Of a stretch of DNA of 64,000 bases, positions 25,255 to 32,806 are shown in pieces; positions within the stretch are counted from its first letter, which is position 1, and each line of letters opens with the position of its first letter. Position numbers and translations under genes: made by a program. Source of the DNA: Chryseobacterium sp. R2A-55 (GTDB lineage: Bacteria; Bacteroidota; Bacteroidia; Flavobacteriales; Weeksellaceae); contig NZ_JACBFP010000002.1 of assembly GCF_021401085.1 (NCBI RefSeq), positions 62,001 to 126,000 of the forward strand, in the 5' to 3' direction. The notes under the pieces were generated by a model. It saw only the letters and a program-made list of their open reading frames with translations. It did no database searches and had not been told where the DNA came from.

Positions 25255-26340
25255 ATGAAAAACAAATACAGAATACTGAAAATTGCCGTCACGGTAATCA
25301 TCCTCGGATTTCTATTGAGCTTCTCTTTGAAAAGGTTCAATGACAAATCCATGGAGAAAGTTTCTGTAAACATGGTGAAAACGAAAACTCCTGTATATTT
25401 CGTGGATGAAAAGGACATCCTGGAAATTGTGAACAAATCAAATCCCAGTAAAAGGATCGGCGACATCAACATTCCGGAACTAGAGAAAAAACTGAACCAA
25501 CTGCCTGCAGTGGACAGCGCAAACGTTTATCTGAACCTAAACGGAAATCTGAATCTGGACATCAAACAAAGAGTTCCGGCTTTCAGGTTAAATAACAACG
25601 GTAAAGACTTCTATGTGGACGAAAAAGGAACAGAATTCCCGATCTCCAGAAATTATTCTTTCCCATGCATGTTGGTCACCGGAAATGTGAAAAAATCAGA
25701 ATATCCCAAACTGGCAGAATTGGTCAGTAAAATCAACAGTGACGAGTTTAGCAAAAAGTACTTCATCGGCATTGTAAAGGAAGGCGAGAATTATGAACTG
25801 TTGACCAGCGAAGGGAATTACAAGGTAGAGATTGGGGATTTAGACCATATTGACTTTAAGGTGAAAGGTTTTAAAACCTTTGTTGAAAAATACCTTGTTT
25901 ACCAACAACCGGAAAAATACCGGAAAATATCGATGAAATATGACAACCAGATTGTCACCACCCTAAATCCCAACTTTAAAGAAAATGACAGTGCCATTGC
26001 AATAGGGAAAAAAGAATTGGCCAAACTGCCCGTCATTAACCAAAAAAAGGAAGAAGCCGAGAAAAAGCTGAATCTTCCGATCATCAAAAAAGAAGAAAAG
26101 TCTGCAGAAAAAAAACCAGAATTAAAAACTGCGGCAAAACCAAATAACACAGAACCAGAAAAGAAAAAAGCAGCAGTTCCTATAAAACCGGTAATTAAGA
26201 AAGAAACCGCAGCAACAAAACCAAGAAAGGAAATTACAGAAAAAGGAACTTCAAAACCGGCAGAAAAACCAAAAACCGCGGCGAAAAATTCCGAGAAAAA
26301 ACCGGAAACCAAGCCGAAAGCAAAAATAAAAATAGAATAA
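25255..26340 (+). CDS. ftsQ: Cell division protein FtsQ with Lys/Pro-rich C-terminal tail
   Basis: FtsQ is a bitopic divisome scaffold. The product has a short basic cytoplasmic N-terminus, a membrane helix (about residues 8-24), a POTRA-like domain (about residues 40-110) and the FtsQ beta domain up to about residue 245. The remaining 110 or so residues are a low-complexity tail rich in Lys, Pro, Glu and Ala. Typical FtsQ has 250-290 residues, so the 361-residue length comes from this tail, which would be periplasmic. The assignment rests on position before ftsA and layout more than on strong sequence motifs. Confidence 0.88.
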   Translation: MKNKYRILKIAVTVIILGFLLSFSLKRFNDKSMEKVSVNMVKTKTPVYFVDEKDILEIVNKSNPSKRIGDINIPELEKKLNQLPAVDSANVYLNLNGNLNLDIKQRVPAFRLNNNGKDFYVDEKGTEFPISRNYSFPCMLVTGNVKKSEYPKLAELVSKINSDEFSKKYFIGIVKEGENYELLTSEGNYKVEIGDLDHIDFKVKGFKTFVEKYLVYQQPEKYRKISMKYDNQIVTTLNPNFKENDSAIAIGKKELAKLPVINQKKEEAEKKLNLPIIKKEEKSAEKKPELKTAAKPNNTEPEKKKAAVPIKPVIKKETAATKPRKEITEKGTSKPAEKPKTAAKNSEKKPETKPKAKIKIE

Positions 26341-26356
26341 ATCAAATCGACATACA

Positions 26357-27721
26357 ATGGAAAATCACGAGTATTCAGTAGGCCTCGACATCGGTACCAC
26401 AAAGATTGTGGCGATCGTCGGCAGAAGAAACGCCCACGGAAAAATTGAAGTTCTCGGCGTTGGAAAAGCAAAAAGTTTGGGGGTTCACAAAGGGATCGTG
26501 AACAATATTTCCCAAACCATCCAGTCCATCAAATCCGCCGTGGCCGAAGCACAATCCAGTTCTGGCGTTCCCATTCACAAAGTTACGGTGGGAATCGCCG
26601 GAAAACACATCCGTTCGCTTCAACATTCGGACTATATCATGCGGGAAAATCCCGACCAATACATTACCGAAGAAGATATCGAAATTCTAAAAGAGCAGGT
26701 GAAAAAGTTGGTAATGCTTCCGGGTGAAGAAATCATCCACGTTCTTCCGCAGGAATATAAAATTGATTCTGAAGGCGAAATCCAAGAACCCATCGGAATG
26801 CACGGAAAACGATTGGAAGCCAACTTTCACGTAGTAGTGGGACAAATGGGAAGCATCCGAAATATTGCAAGATGTGTTCACGAAGCAGGTCTGGAAATGG
26901 AAGCCCTCACTTTGGAGCCACTCGCCTCTTCGGAAGCTGTTTTAACCAAAGAGGAAAAAGAAGCGGGCGTTGCAATTGTGGATATCGGAGGAGGAACCAC
27001 GGATATCGCAATTTTCAAGGACAATATCATCCGTCACACTTGCGTAATTCCTTATGGAGGCGGAATCATCACCGATGACATTAAGGAAGGATGCTCCATC
27101 ATTGAAAAACATGCGGAGCAGCTGAAAGTGAAATTCGGTTCAGCCGTTCCCGATCTTGAAAAAGACAGCACTTTCGTTACAATTCCTGGACTGCACGGAA
27201 GACCTGATAAAGAGATTTCCTTGAAAACTTTAGCCCAAGTTGTAAACGCAAGAGTGGAGGAAATATTAGAAATGGTCAACACCGAGTTGAAAGCATACGG
27301 AGCTTTTGAGCAAAAGAAAAAACTGATTGCCGGAATCGTTTTGACCGGTGGCGGTTCCAACCTTCGAAACCTTCGTCAGCTAGCAAATTACACCACCGGT
27401 TTCGATAGCCGAATCGGTTTTGCCAATGAATATGTGGTCAATGATAAAAACCAGTTGCTAAAAGGTCCTGAATTCGCGACCGCAATTGGTCTTTTAATGG
27501 AAAGTTTGAAAATTCGCGATAGAAAAAACGGAACAGAAAAGCCGGAAGAAATAGTGGAAATAGTGGAAACTATGCCAGAAAATGCAGTGGTAGATGAACA
27601 ACCGGAATTCAGAACTGAAGAACAACCGGAAATTCAGCCGGCAAAAAGAAAACCGAACCGACTCACCATTGGCGAAAAAATCATGGCCAGCGTAAAAAAG
27701 TTTTTCGAAGAAGTAGAATAA
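26357..27721 (+). CDS. ftsA: Cell division protein FtsA
   Basis: FtsA is an actin-fold ATPase that tethers FtsZ to the membrane. The 454-residue product opens with VGLDIGTTKIVAIVG (phosphate 1), has GIAGKHI and the SHS2/1C region, VDIGGGTTDIAIF (phosphate 2) near residue 204 and LTGGGSNLR (adenosine) near residue 329. The C-terminus ends in a predicted amphipathic helix (IMASVKKFFEEVE), the membrane-targeting sequence. It begins 16 bases after ftsQ. Confidence 0.96.
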   Translation: MENHEYSVGLDIGTTKIVAIVGRRNAHGKIEVLGVGKAKSLGVHKGIVNNISQTIQSIKSAVAEAQSSSGVPIHKVTVGIAGKHIRSLQHSDYIMRENPDQYITEEDIEILKEQVKKLVMLPGEEIIHVLPQEYKIDSEGEIQEPIGMHGKRLEANFHVVVGQMGSIRNIARCVHEAGLEMEALTLEPLASSEAVLTKEEKEAGVAIVDIGGGTTDIAIFKDNIIRHTCVIPYGGGIITDDIKEGCSIIEKHAEQLKVKFGSAVPDLEKDSTFVTIPGLHGRPDKEISLKTLAQVVNARVEEILEMVNTELKAYGAFEQKKKLIAGIVLTGGGSNLRNLRQLANYTTGFDSRIGFANEYVVNDKNQLLKGPEFATAIGLLMESLKIRDRKNGTEKPEEIVEIVETMPENAVVDEQPEFRTEEQPEIQPAKRKPNRLTIGEKIMASVKKFFEEVE

Positions 27722-27827
27722 GAATCAATGATACATGATAATTGATGATTGGTAGCTCAACCATAGATTATCATTGCAAAAGAAAATCAATTATCATTCA
27801 GCAAACAGTCAAAAAAAAACAAAGGAA

Positions 27828-29723
27828 ATGGAAAATACTACAAACACCGGATTTCAATTTGATTTGCCAAAAGGAAATTCATCCATCATTAAAGTAATTG
27901 GTGTTGGCGGAGGCGGTAACAACGCTTTGAAGCACATGTATGAAAGGGGAATCCACGGCGTGGATTTCGTAATTTGCAATACCGATGCTCAAACACTGGA
28001 CAATAACCCGGTTTCCAACAAAGTGCAGCTGGGAATGTCCACTACAGAAGGACTTGGAGCCGGAGCTGACCCGGAAGTGGGCGAAAAAGCAGCCATTGAA
28101 AGCATCGAAGAAATTAAAACCGCGATGGGACAAAACACCAAAATGGTCTTCATCACCGCGGGAATGGGAGGTGGAACCGGAACCGGAGCCGCGCCGGTCA
28201 TCGCCAAAACCGCGAAGGACATGGGAATCCTTACTGTGGGAATCGTGACGGTTCCTTTTAGTTTCGAAGGAAAACGGCGTCTGGAGCAAGCAGAACTAGG
28301 ACTTGAAAAACTAAGAAATAATGTGGATTCGCTCATCGTCATTAACAATGATAAACTCCGTCAACAGTTTGGAAACCTGGGTTTTAAATCCGGATTTTCA
28401 AAAGCTGATGAAGTATTGACCAATGCCGCAAAAGGAATGGCAGAAGTGATTACCGGTTATTTCGATGTCAATATCGATTTCCGGGATGCGAAAACCGTTC
28501 TGCAAAATTCCGGAACCGCTTTGATGTCCACCGGAATCGCTTCAGGCGAAAACAAAGCGGAAGACGCGGTGAGAAAAGCACTGGATTCCCCATTGCTGAA
28601 TGACAACAAAATTACCGGTGCCAAAAATGTACTGCTCCTGATCAGAAGTGGTTCCGAAGAAGTGACCATGGATGAAATCGGCGTCATCATGGACCACATC
28701 CAAAAAGAAGCAGGGCACACCGCAGAAATTATTTTCGGGGTTGGTTCCGATGAGGAATTAGGCGATTCGGTGAGTGTTTTGGTGATTGCGACAGGTTTCG
28801 CAAAAGATAACATGAAACATTCCGGAACTACCGAAACCATCAAATTTTCATTATCCGACTCCTTAGAAAAACCCGTTAAAAAGGAATCTCCCTTCAAACC
28901 GAGAGCTGAAAAAGAAGAAATCACAAGAGAAGATTTCGCCACCAGAAGCTTATTTGTGCTGGATGAAGAAGATGAAATGCATACTCCTGATTTTAAGGTA
29001 AAATCGGTTGAAAAGAAGCCGGTAATCGAAAGAGAGCACCCTGCAGAAATTCGGTTTTTTGATTTGGAGGAGCCGAAAGCTCAAGAACAACCTGTTCAGC
29101 AATTCGAAATCCAAGAAGAGATCCCTTCCCAAAAATTAGTGATCAGTGAAGAAGAAACCACTGCAGAACTGGACCTGTTTTCCTACGAAGATGACCTTTA
29201 TGAAGAACCCGCTTCACAATCTTTCAGTTTCGAAGTGGAAGACCGCAGAGATGAAGAAAAACCAGCAGAAAGCATAAAATCTTCTTTCACCGAAGAAAAG
29301 CCAATAGAATTCAGTTTTTTCGTAAACGAACCGATTGAGGAGCCGAAAGTTGAAACACCGCAACCAACGGCAGAAATCAAGCAGCAACCGGTTCAGCGAA
29401 TTGTGGAAAAGGTGGTAGAAGATCCGGTAACAGAAACTGAAGCATTAAAGAAATTTGAGATTGAAGACGAATTCACTTTCATTACCAAGAAAACACCGAA
29501 TGAAAAAGTTTTGGAACGAAGAAACAAGTTGAAAGAATTCAATTCCAGATACCAAAACCTGGACGAGGAAAGTGATTTCGAGTCGGTTCCCGCATTCCGA
29601 AGAAAAAACATATCACTCGGAAATGAAAATGCTTCCCAGCAGAGAATCAGCAATTTCCTTTCTGAAAACGACGGGAAAATGCAGGTGCGGGAAAACCGTT
29701 TTTTAAATAAGGATGTGGATTAA
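27828..29723 (+). CDS. ftsZ: Cell division protein FtsZ with extended C-terminal region
   Basis: FtsZ is the tubulin-like GTPase that forms the division ring. The globular domain (about residues 15-330) has VGGGGNNA, the tubulin signature GGGTGTGAAP and the T7-loop NVDINFRDA-type segment (here NIDFRDAKTVLQNSG). I use the ATG at 27828 (631 residues), preceded by AAAGGA; a TTG at 27774 would add 18 residues not expected in the family. Residues about 340-590 form an acidic, Glu/Pro-rich linker. A SVPAFRRKN motif near residue 585 resembles the conserved FtsA-binding peptide but is followed by about 40 more residues, which is unusual. Confidence 0.95.
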   Translation: MENTTNTGFQFDLPKGNSSIIKVIGVGGGGNNALKHMYERGIHGVDFVICNTDAQTLDNNPVSNKVQLGMSTTEGLGAGADPEVGEKAAIESIEEIKTAMGQNTKMVFITAGMGGGTGTGAAPVIAKTAKDMGILTVGIVTVPFSFEGKRRLEQAELGLEKLRNNVDSLIVINNDKLRQQFGNLGFKSGFSKADEVLTNAAKGMAEVITGYFDVNIDFRDAKTVLQNSGTALMSTGIASGENKAEDAVRKALDSPLLNDNKITGAKNVLLLIRSGSEEVTMDEIGVIMDHIQKEAGHTAEIIFGVGSDEELGDSVSVLVIATGFAKDNMKHSGTTETIKFSLSDSLEKPVKKESPFKPRAEKEEITREDFATRSLFVLDEEDEMHTPDFKVKSVEKKPVIEREHPAEIRFFDLEEPKAQEQPVQQFEIQEEIPSQKLVISEEETTAELDLFSYEDDLYEEPASQSFSFEVEDRRDEEKPAESIKSSFTEEKPIEFSFFVNEPIEEPKVETPQPTAEIKQQPVQRIVEKVVEDPVTETEALKKFEIEDEFTFITKKTPNEKVLERRNKLKEFNSRYQNLDEESDFESVPAFRRKNISLGNENASQQRISNFLSENDGKMQVRENRFLNKDVD

Positions 29724-29768
29724 TGGCTTTCGGCATTCCGCAATCCGTTTTCGGCAACATGCCATTAA
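29720..29768 (+). repeat. Inverted repeat at the end of ftsZ
   Basis: TTAATGGC (29720-29727, covering the ftsZ stop codon) faces GCCATTAA (29761-29768) across a 33-base interior that itself has two TTCGGCA copies. It could be a weak transcript-processing or attenuation structure; function is not supported by anything else. Confidence 0.3.
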
Positions 29769-29810
29769 AAAATGTTGATTACGGAAGGCTTTGAGCAAAA
29801 GAAAAAAATT

Positions 29811-30257
29811 ATGAGTCTAGAAAATACCATCAACGAGGCGATAAAAACCGCCATGAAAGAGAAGGACAAAGTTGCTTTGGATGCTCTGAGGGCCGTGAAA
29901 TCGCAGATTTTATTGTTAAAGACCGAAGCAAAAGGCGCAGAAGTTTCCGCGGAACAGGAAATCGCCATTTTGCAACGGATGATCAAGCAACGAAAAGATT
30001 CGCTTGAACAGTTCGCCGCACAGGGAAGAAATGACTTGGCAGAAGTGGAAGAAGCGCAAATGAAGGTGATCGAAAAATACCTTCCCGCACAACTTTCCAA
30101 CGAAGAACTGGAAGCAGAAATCAGAAAAATCATCGCAGAAACCGGTGCGGAAACCATCAAAGATTTAGGAAAAGTGATGGGAACCGCAAGCAAACTCCTC
30201 GCTGGAAAAAGCGACGGGAAAAGCATTTCGGAAATGGCGAAGAAACTGCTTTCCTAA
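29811..30257 (+). CDS. GatB/YqeY domain-containing protein
   Basis: The 148-residue product is almost entirely the YqeY domain: MSLENTINEAIKTAMKEKDK at the start, KRKDS-type RKDSLEQF in the middle and LGKVMGTASKLLAGKSDGK near the end. The domain resembles the tRNA-binding tail of GatB, suggesting a role with tRNA or aminoacyl-tRNA, though this is not established. The ATG at 29811 begins the domain; an upstream ATG at 29772 would add 13 unrelated residues. It follows ftsZ by 87 bases and probably ends the dcw transcript. Confidence 0.9.
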   Translation: MSLENTINEAIKTAMKEKDKVALDALRAVKSQILLLKTEAKGAEVSAEQEIAILQRMIKQRKDSLEQFAAQGRNDLAEVEEAQMKVIEKYLPAQLSNEELEAEIRKIIAETGAETIKDLGKVMGTASKLLAGKSDGKSISEMAKKLLS

Positions 30258-30390
30258 GTACAAATCCTGTCTGCCGACAGATAGATACGAAAGCGAAAAT
30301 ACGAAGGCGGAACTTATTGTTTCGCACCGCTCACCGCGCACTTCGTAGTTCAATTGGGATATCCAACCTTTGCATATCGATTTGATTGTT

Positions 30391-30427
30391 GAAGCCCGGA
30401 GCAAATTTGTTCCGGGCTTCTGTTTTT
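30391..30427 (+). terminator. Strong terminator downstream of the dcw cluster
   Basis: GAAGCCCGGA (30391-30400) and TCCGGGCTTC (30411-30420) form a perfect 10-bp stem around GCAAATTTGT, followed by TGTTTTTT. Together with its position about 130 bases after yqeY it is the likely end of the dcw transcript. Confidence 0.85.
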
Positions 30428-30652
30428 TGGGTTTATAATTAATTAATTTTTGACAAATATCTGCGGAAATCGCCAATAATAATGATATTGAATACATCTA
30501 TTTGCCTTTATGATTTTCATTTCACGGAATATGCTTATTCATTATATTTCCGAAAGCCGGCTTGCGATTTTAAAATCTGTCAAAATGTCCATCCGGAAGA
30601 TTTGGAATGATTTTAATCAAATTTATAACATCGTTTTCATTTTTATAATCAT

Positions 30653-30660
30653 TAAATTTG
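30653..30660 (+). promoter_or_regulatory. -7 element of the bacilliredoxin gene
   Basis: TAAATTTG matches TAnnTTTG and would start transcription near 30665, leaving a leader of about 45 bases. Confidence 0.5.
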
Positions 30661-30709
30661 CAAAACAAAAATTGAACTGATTTTTTTAACTTTAAAACAA
30701 GATAAAGAT

Positions 30710-31120
30710 ATGTACCCAGAAGATTTAGTAATGCCGATGAAGCATGAACTTACCGATAAAGGATTCCAGGATTTAACCACGCCTGAAGAAGTGGACAACG
30801 CGATTAAAAGAGAAGGAACTACCTTGGTGATGGTTAATTCTGTTTGTGGATGTGCAGCAGGAGCAGCGAGACCTGGAGTTATTTTCTCATTGACCGGCGA
30901 TAAAAAGCCAGATCATTTGGTAACCGTTTTTGCAGGTTATGATAAGGAAGCGGTTGCAGAAGCAAGAAAATTTATGGCACCAATTCCCCCAAGTTCACCA
31001 AGTGTGGCACTTTTCAAAGATGGAGAGTTGGTTCACATGTTGGAAAGACACCACATTGAAGGAAATCCTGCAGGTGCAATTGCAGCGAATTTGCAAGCGG
31101 CTTATGATGAATTTTGCTAA
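30710..31120 (+). CDS. BrxA/BrxB (YphP/YqiW) family bacilliredoxin
   Basis: The 136-residue thioredoxin-fold protein carries the family active site CGC within VNSVCGCAAGAARPG (near residue 45) and the conserved MYPEDLVMPM start and PPSSPSVALF segment. In Firmicutes these proteins remove bacillithiol from S-thiolated proteins. Some Bacteroidota make bacillithiol, so the same role is plausible but inferred. It is a single-gene transcript with its own promoter and a hairpin at its end. Confidence 0.92.
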   Translation: MYPEDLVMPMKHELTDKGFQDLTTPEEVDNAIKREGTTLVMVNSVCGCAAGAARPGVIFSLTGDKKPDHLVTVFAGYDKEAVAEARKFMAPIPPSSPSVALFKDGELVHMLERHHIEGNPAGAIAANLQAAYDEFC

Positions 31121-31143
31121 AACTAAAATTTTAGTTGAGATAG

Positions 31144-31172
31144 AAATTCCGCTTTGTTGAGCGGAATTTTTT
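31144..31172. terminator. Terminator between bacilliredoxin and the XRE regulator
   Basis: AAATTCCGCT (31144-31153) pairs with AGCGGAATTT (31160-31169) with a 6-base loop and a T tract after it. The flanking genes converge here. Confidence 0.8.
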
Positions 31173-31178
31173 GTAATC

Positions 31179-31520
31179 TTACAGAGAATCTTTTAATTTT
31201 TGGATTTCCTGTTCGAGTTTTTCGATATATTTCTTTTGCGTCTCCCACATAGAAAGAGGAACATTATAATTGATTATGGAATTAACATTTCCAGTTGCGC
31301 TATCATTGAAAATAAAAACTTGTGATTCTTCTGGTTCATAGATTTCTTCTAAAGGAACCTCTAGCGCATTTGCCAATTTTTGCCATTCATCGCGAGAAAT
31401 TTTAGTCTGTCCTCTTTCTCTACGATTATAGTTGGAAACGGTCACACAAAGTTTTTCGGCTAAGAAACTTTGTGACAACCCCTTCAATTTTCGAGTTTCA
31501 ATTAGTTTAGTTTTCTCCAA
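31179..31520 (-). CDS. XRE-family regulator, RiPP module 1
   Basis: The 113-residue product has an N-terminal helix-turn-helix of the XRE/Cro type (residues about 5-62: KGLSQSFLAEKL, then VSNYNRRERGQTKIS, then WQKLANALEVPLEEIYE), a short linker and a C-terminal coiled coil (KKYIEKLEQEIQKLK). It is a paralogue of the regulator at 34624. The start is TTG at 31520; no in-frame ATG exists nearby. It is divergent from the 7-Cys peptide gene, and regulation of that gene is inferred from this arrangement. Confidence 0.88.
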   Translation of the reverse strand: MEKTKLIETRKLKGLSQSFLAEKLCVTVSNYNRRERGQTKISRDEWQKLANALEVPLEEIYEPEESQVFIFNDSATGNVNSIINYNVPLSMWETQKKYIEKLEQEIQKLKDSL

Positions 31521-31629
31521 GCGGGAATGTTTTTACGAAAATAAGAAATAATAATTTATGGCTTAAAAAAAACATCATGCATGCCAAGTAATTATTACTA
31601 CACTAAAAGAATATTTATGTTTTGCAGTA

Positions 31630-31664
31630 TTTTGCAAACAATTCGCAAAATAATTATATATTTG
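31630..31664 (+). promoter_or_regulatory. Promoter and candidate operator of the module 1 peptide
   Basis: TATATTTG (31657-31664) is a -7 element. Immediately upstream an inverted repeat, TTTTGC (31630-31635) and GCAAAA (31645-31650), overlaps the -33 region. The 10-mer ATTCGCAAAA (31641-31650) recurs at the module 2 promoter (35258-35267), so it may be the site of the paired XRE regulators. Confidence 0.5.
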
Positions 31665-31729
31665 ATATGATAATTAGCTTTAAGTTTGAAATGTTAATAA
31701 TGACACAGAACAATTTAAAAATTTTTATT

Positions 31730-31906
31730 ATGAAAAATCTTAAAAAACTTTCGAGAAAAGAAATGAAAACATTAAATGGTGGAGCAGCGGGATGTAAAGA
31801 GCCAAATTGTCATTGTGGAGGAAATGGTATTAAACCACCAGCTAGTTTTTGCGCTAGTAGTCCAGCTGCATGCGGTGGTATATGCTACCAGTATGCAGGA
31901 TGTTGA
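31730..31906 (+). CDS. Seven-cysteine double-glycine leader peptide (bacteriocin-like precursor)
   Basis: The 58-residue product starts MKNLKKLSRKEMKTLNGG, a leader of the double-glycine type cut by C39 peptidases of ABC exporters. Cleavage after G18 would leave a 40-residue core with seven cysteines (C22, C27, C29, C41, C48, C52, C58) plus Gly and Pro. The ATG at 31730 is preferred because longer in-frame starts add a non-leader sequence. Downstream are a C39-like/VKOR/thioredoxin fusion, which fits disulphide formation in the core. The biological activity (bacteriocin or signal) is inferred from family context only. Confidence 0.8.
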   Translation: MKNLKKLSRKEMKTLNGGAAGCKEPNCHCGGNGIKPPASFCASSPAACGGICYQYAGC

Positions 31907-31937
31907 TTTGTTTTTTGACTAAAATTTCTTTGGTAAT

Positions 31938-31969
31938 AAAAAAGAGGAATTACAAAATTCCCCTTTTTT
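31938..31969 (+). terminator. Hairpin between peptide 1 and its processing genes
   Basis: An A-rich/GAGGAATT arm (31938-31951) faces AATTCCCC/T-rich arm (31956-31969) with one mismatch and ends in T residues. It probably limits read-through so that the precursor outnumbers the downstream enzymes. Confidence 0.6.
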
Positions 31970-32005
31970 ATTATTGAAGAAAATTAAGAAATTAATCCAT
32001 ATAAA

Positions 32006-32806
32006 ATGCACAATAATTTTTTTTTAATAATCTTATTATTTCTAGGATCTCTATTTTATTCCCAAGATTATGAAATTTTGTATAAGGTAGATTTCAGACC
32101 GCAAAAGAGCTCCTTAACTTCTTTTAAGACCGAATACATGGTTTTGCAAAGCAAACAAACAGCAAGTTTTTTTTTCAATCCTAACCTATTAAAAAAAGAC
32201 AATTTTAAAAATAATGAGACTTCTGAAAAACCGTATTTAAAGTTTTCTATTTTAAAAAGCGGTCAAAGCTCAACTTATATTGGAAGTTTTAACGGCCTTA
32301 ATTTCAAATTAAAAGAAACAATCCCATTAAAATGGAAAATTACGGATTATACAACAACATATAAAAATTATAAAGTACAGAAAGCTTATATAGAATTTGA
32401 AAATAGAAAATGGTATGCCTATTTTGCTCCAGAAGTTCCAATTTTTAATGGACCTTACAAATTTTATGGACTTCCTGGTTTGATTTTGCTGGTATGTTCT
32501 GATGACGGTGATTACAGTTTTGAAATGGTAGAGATTTCAAAACAAAAAAAATATGATGCTTCTAAAATTTTAAATTCTCAATCTGCATTAATCAAAAGAA
32601 ATGATTTAGATAAAATGATTTCTGAATTTGTAAAAGATCCTGGTTCTCACAATTTTCGAATTATGATAAATGAAAATGATAGTTTCGATTACCAATTTGA
32701 TGGTGAGAAAGGTGACGCATATAAAGATATGAATAAATATGTGAACGATTTGTTATCAAGATATGACAATCCAATCGATAAAAAAACATTTATATTAGTT
32801 TATTAA
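32006..32806 (+). CDS. GLPGLI family protein
   Basis: The 266-residue product has a signal peptide (residues 1-19, ending LFYSQ) and is otherwise a secreted beta-rich protein. The family motif YGLPGLI is at residues 154-160, preceded by WYAYFAPEVPIFNGPYKF. GLPGLI proteins are restricted mostly to Bacteroidota and are often found beside double-glycine peptides and their transporters; their function is unknown. Its stop codon abuts the ATG of the next gene, so the two are translationally linked. Confidence 0.9.
   Translation: MHNNFFLIILLFLGSLFYSQDYEILYKVDFRPQKSSLTSFKTEYMVLQSKQTASFFFNPNLLKKDNFKNNETSEKPYLKFSILKSGQSSTYIGSFNGLNFKLKETIPLKWKITDYTTTYKNYKVQKAYIEFENRKWYAYFAPEVPIFNGPYKFYGLPGLILLVCSDDGDYSFEMVEISKQKKYDASKILNSQSALIKRNDLDKMISEFVKDPGSHNFRIMINENDSFDYQFDGEKGDAYKDMNKYVNDLLSRYDNPIDKKTFILVY

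Larger units (their letters stand above)
30258..30709. other. Gene-free stretch between yqeY and the bacilliredoxin gene
   Basis: No credible coding frame on either strand. It contains a small GC-rich patch with CTGTC (30267-30271) facing GACAG (30276-30280), a terminator hairpin at 30391-30427 and a promoter near 30653. A run resembling a tRNA D-arm near 30345 cannot be completed into a tRNA. The remainder is AT-rich with nothing recognisable. Confidence 0.6.

Noticed and set aside
28457-28942. Long open frames antisense to ftsZ, murC, clpC and mutL
   Set aside because: They mirror the codon pattern of the sense genes, are low-complexity (Ser/Phe/Lys-rich) and have no family motifs, start context or promoter.
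30340-30420. tRNA-like string near the yqeY 3' flank
   Set aside because: A D-arm-like GTAGTTCAATTGGGATA is present, but no anticodon arm, T-arm (GTTCRA) or matching acceptor stem follows; the strong pairing there is the terminator instead.
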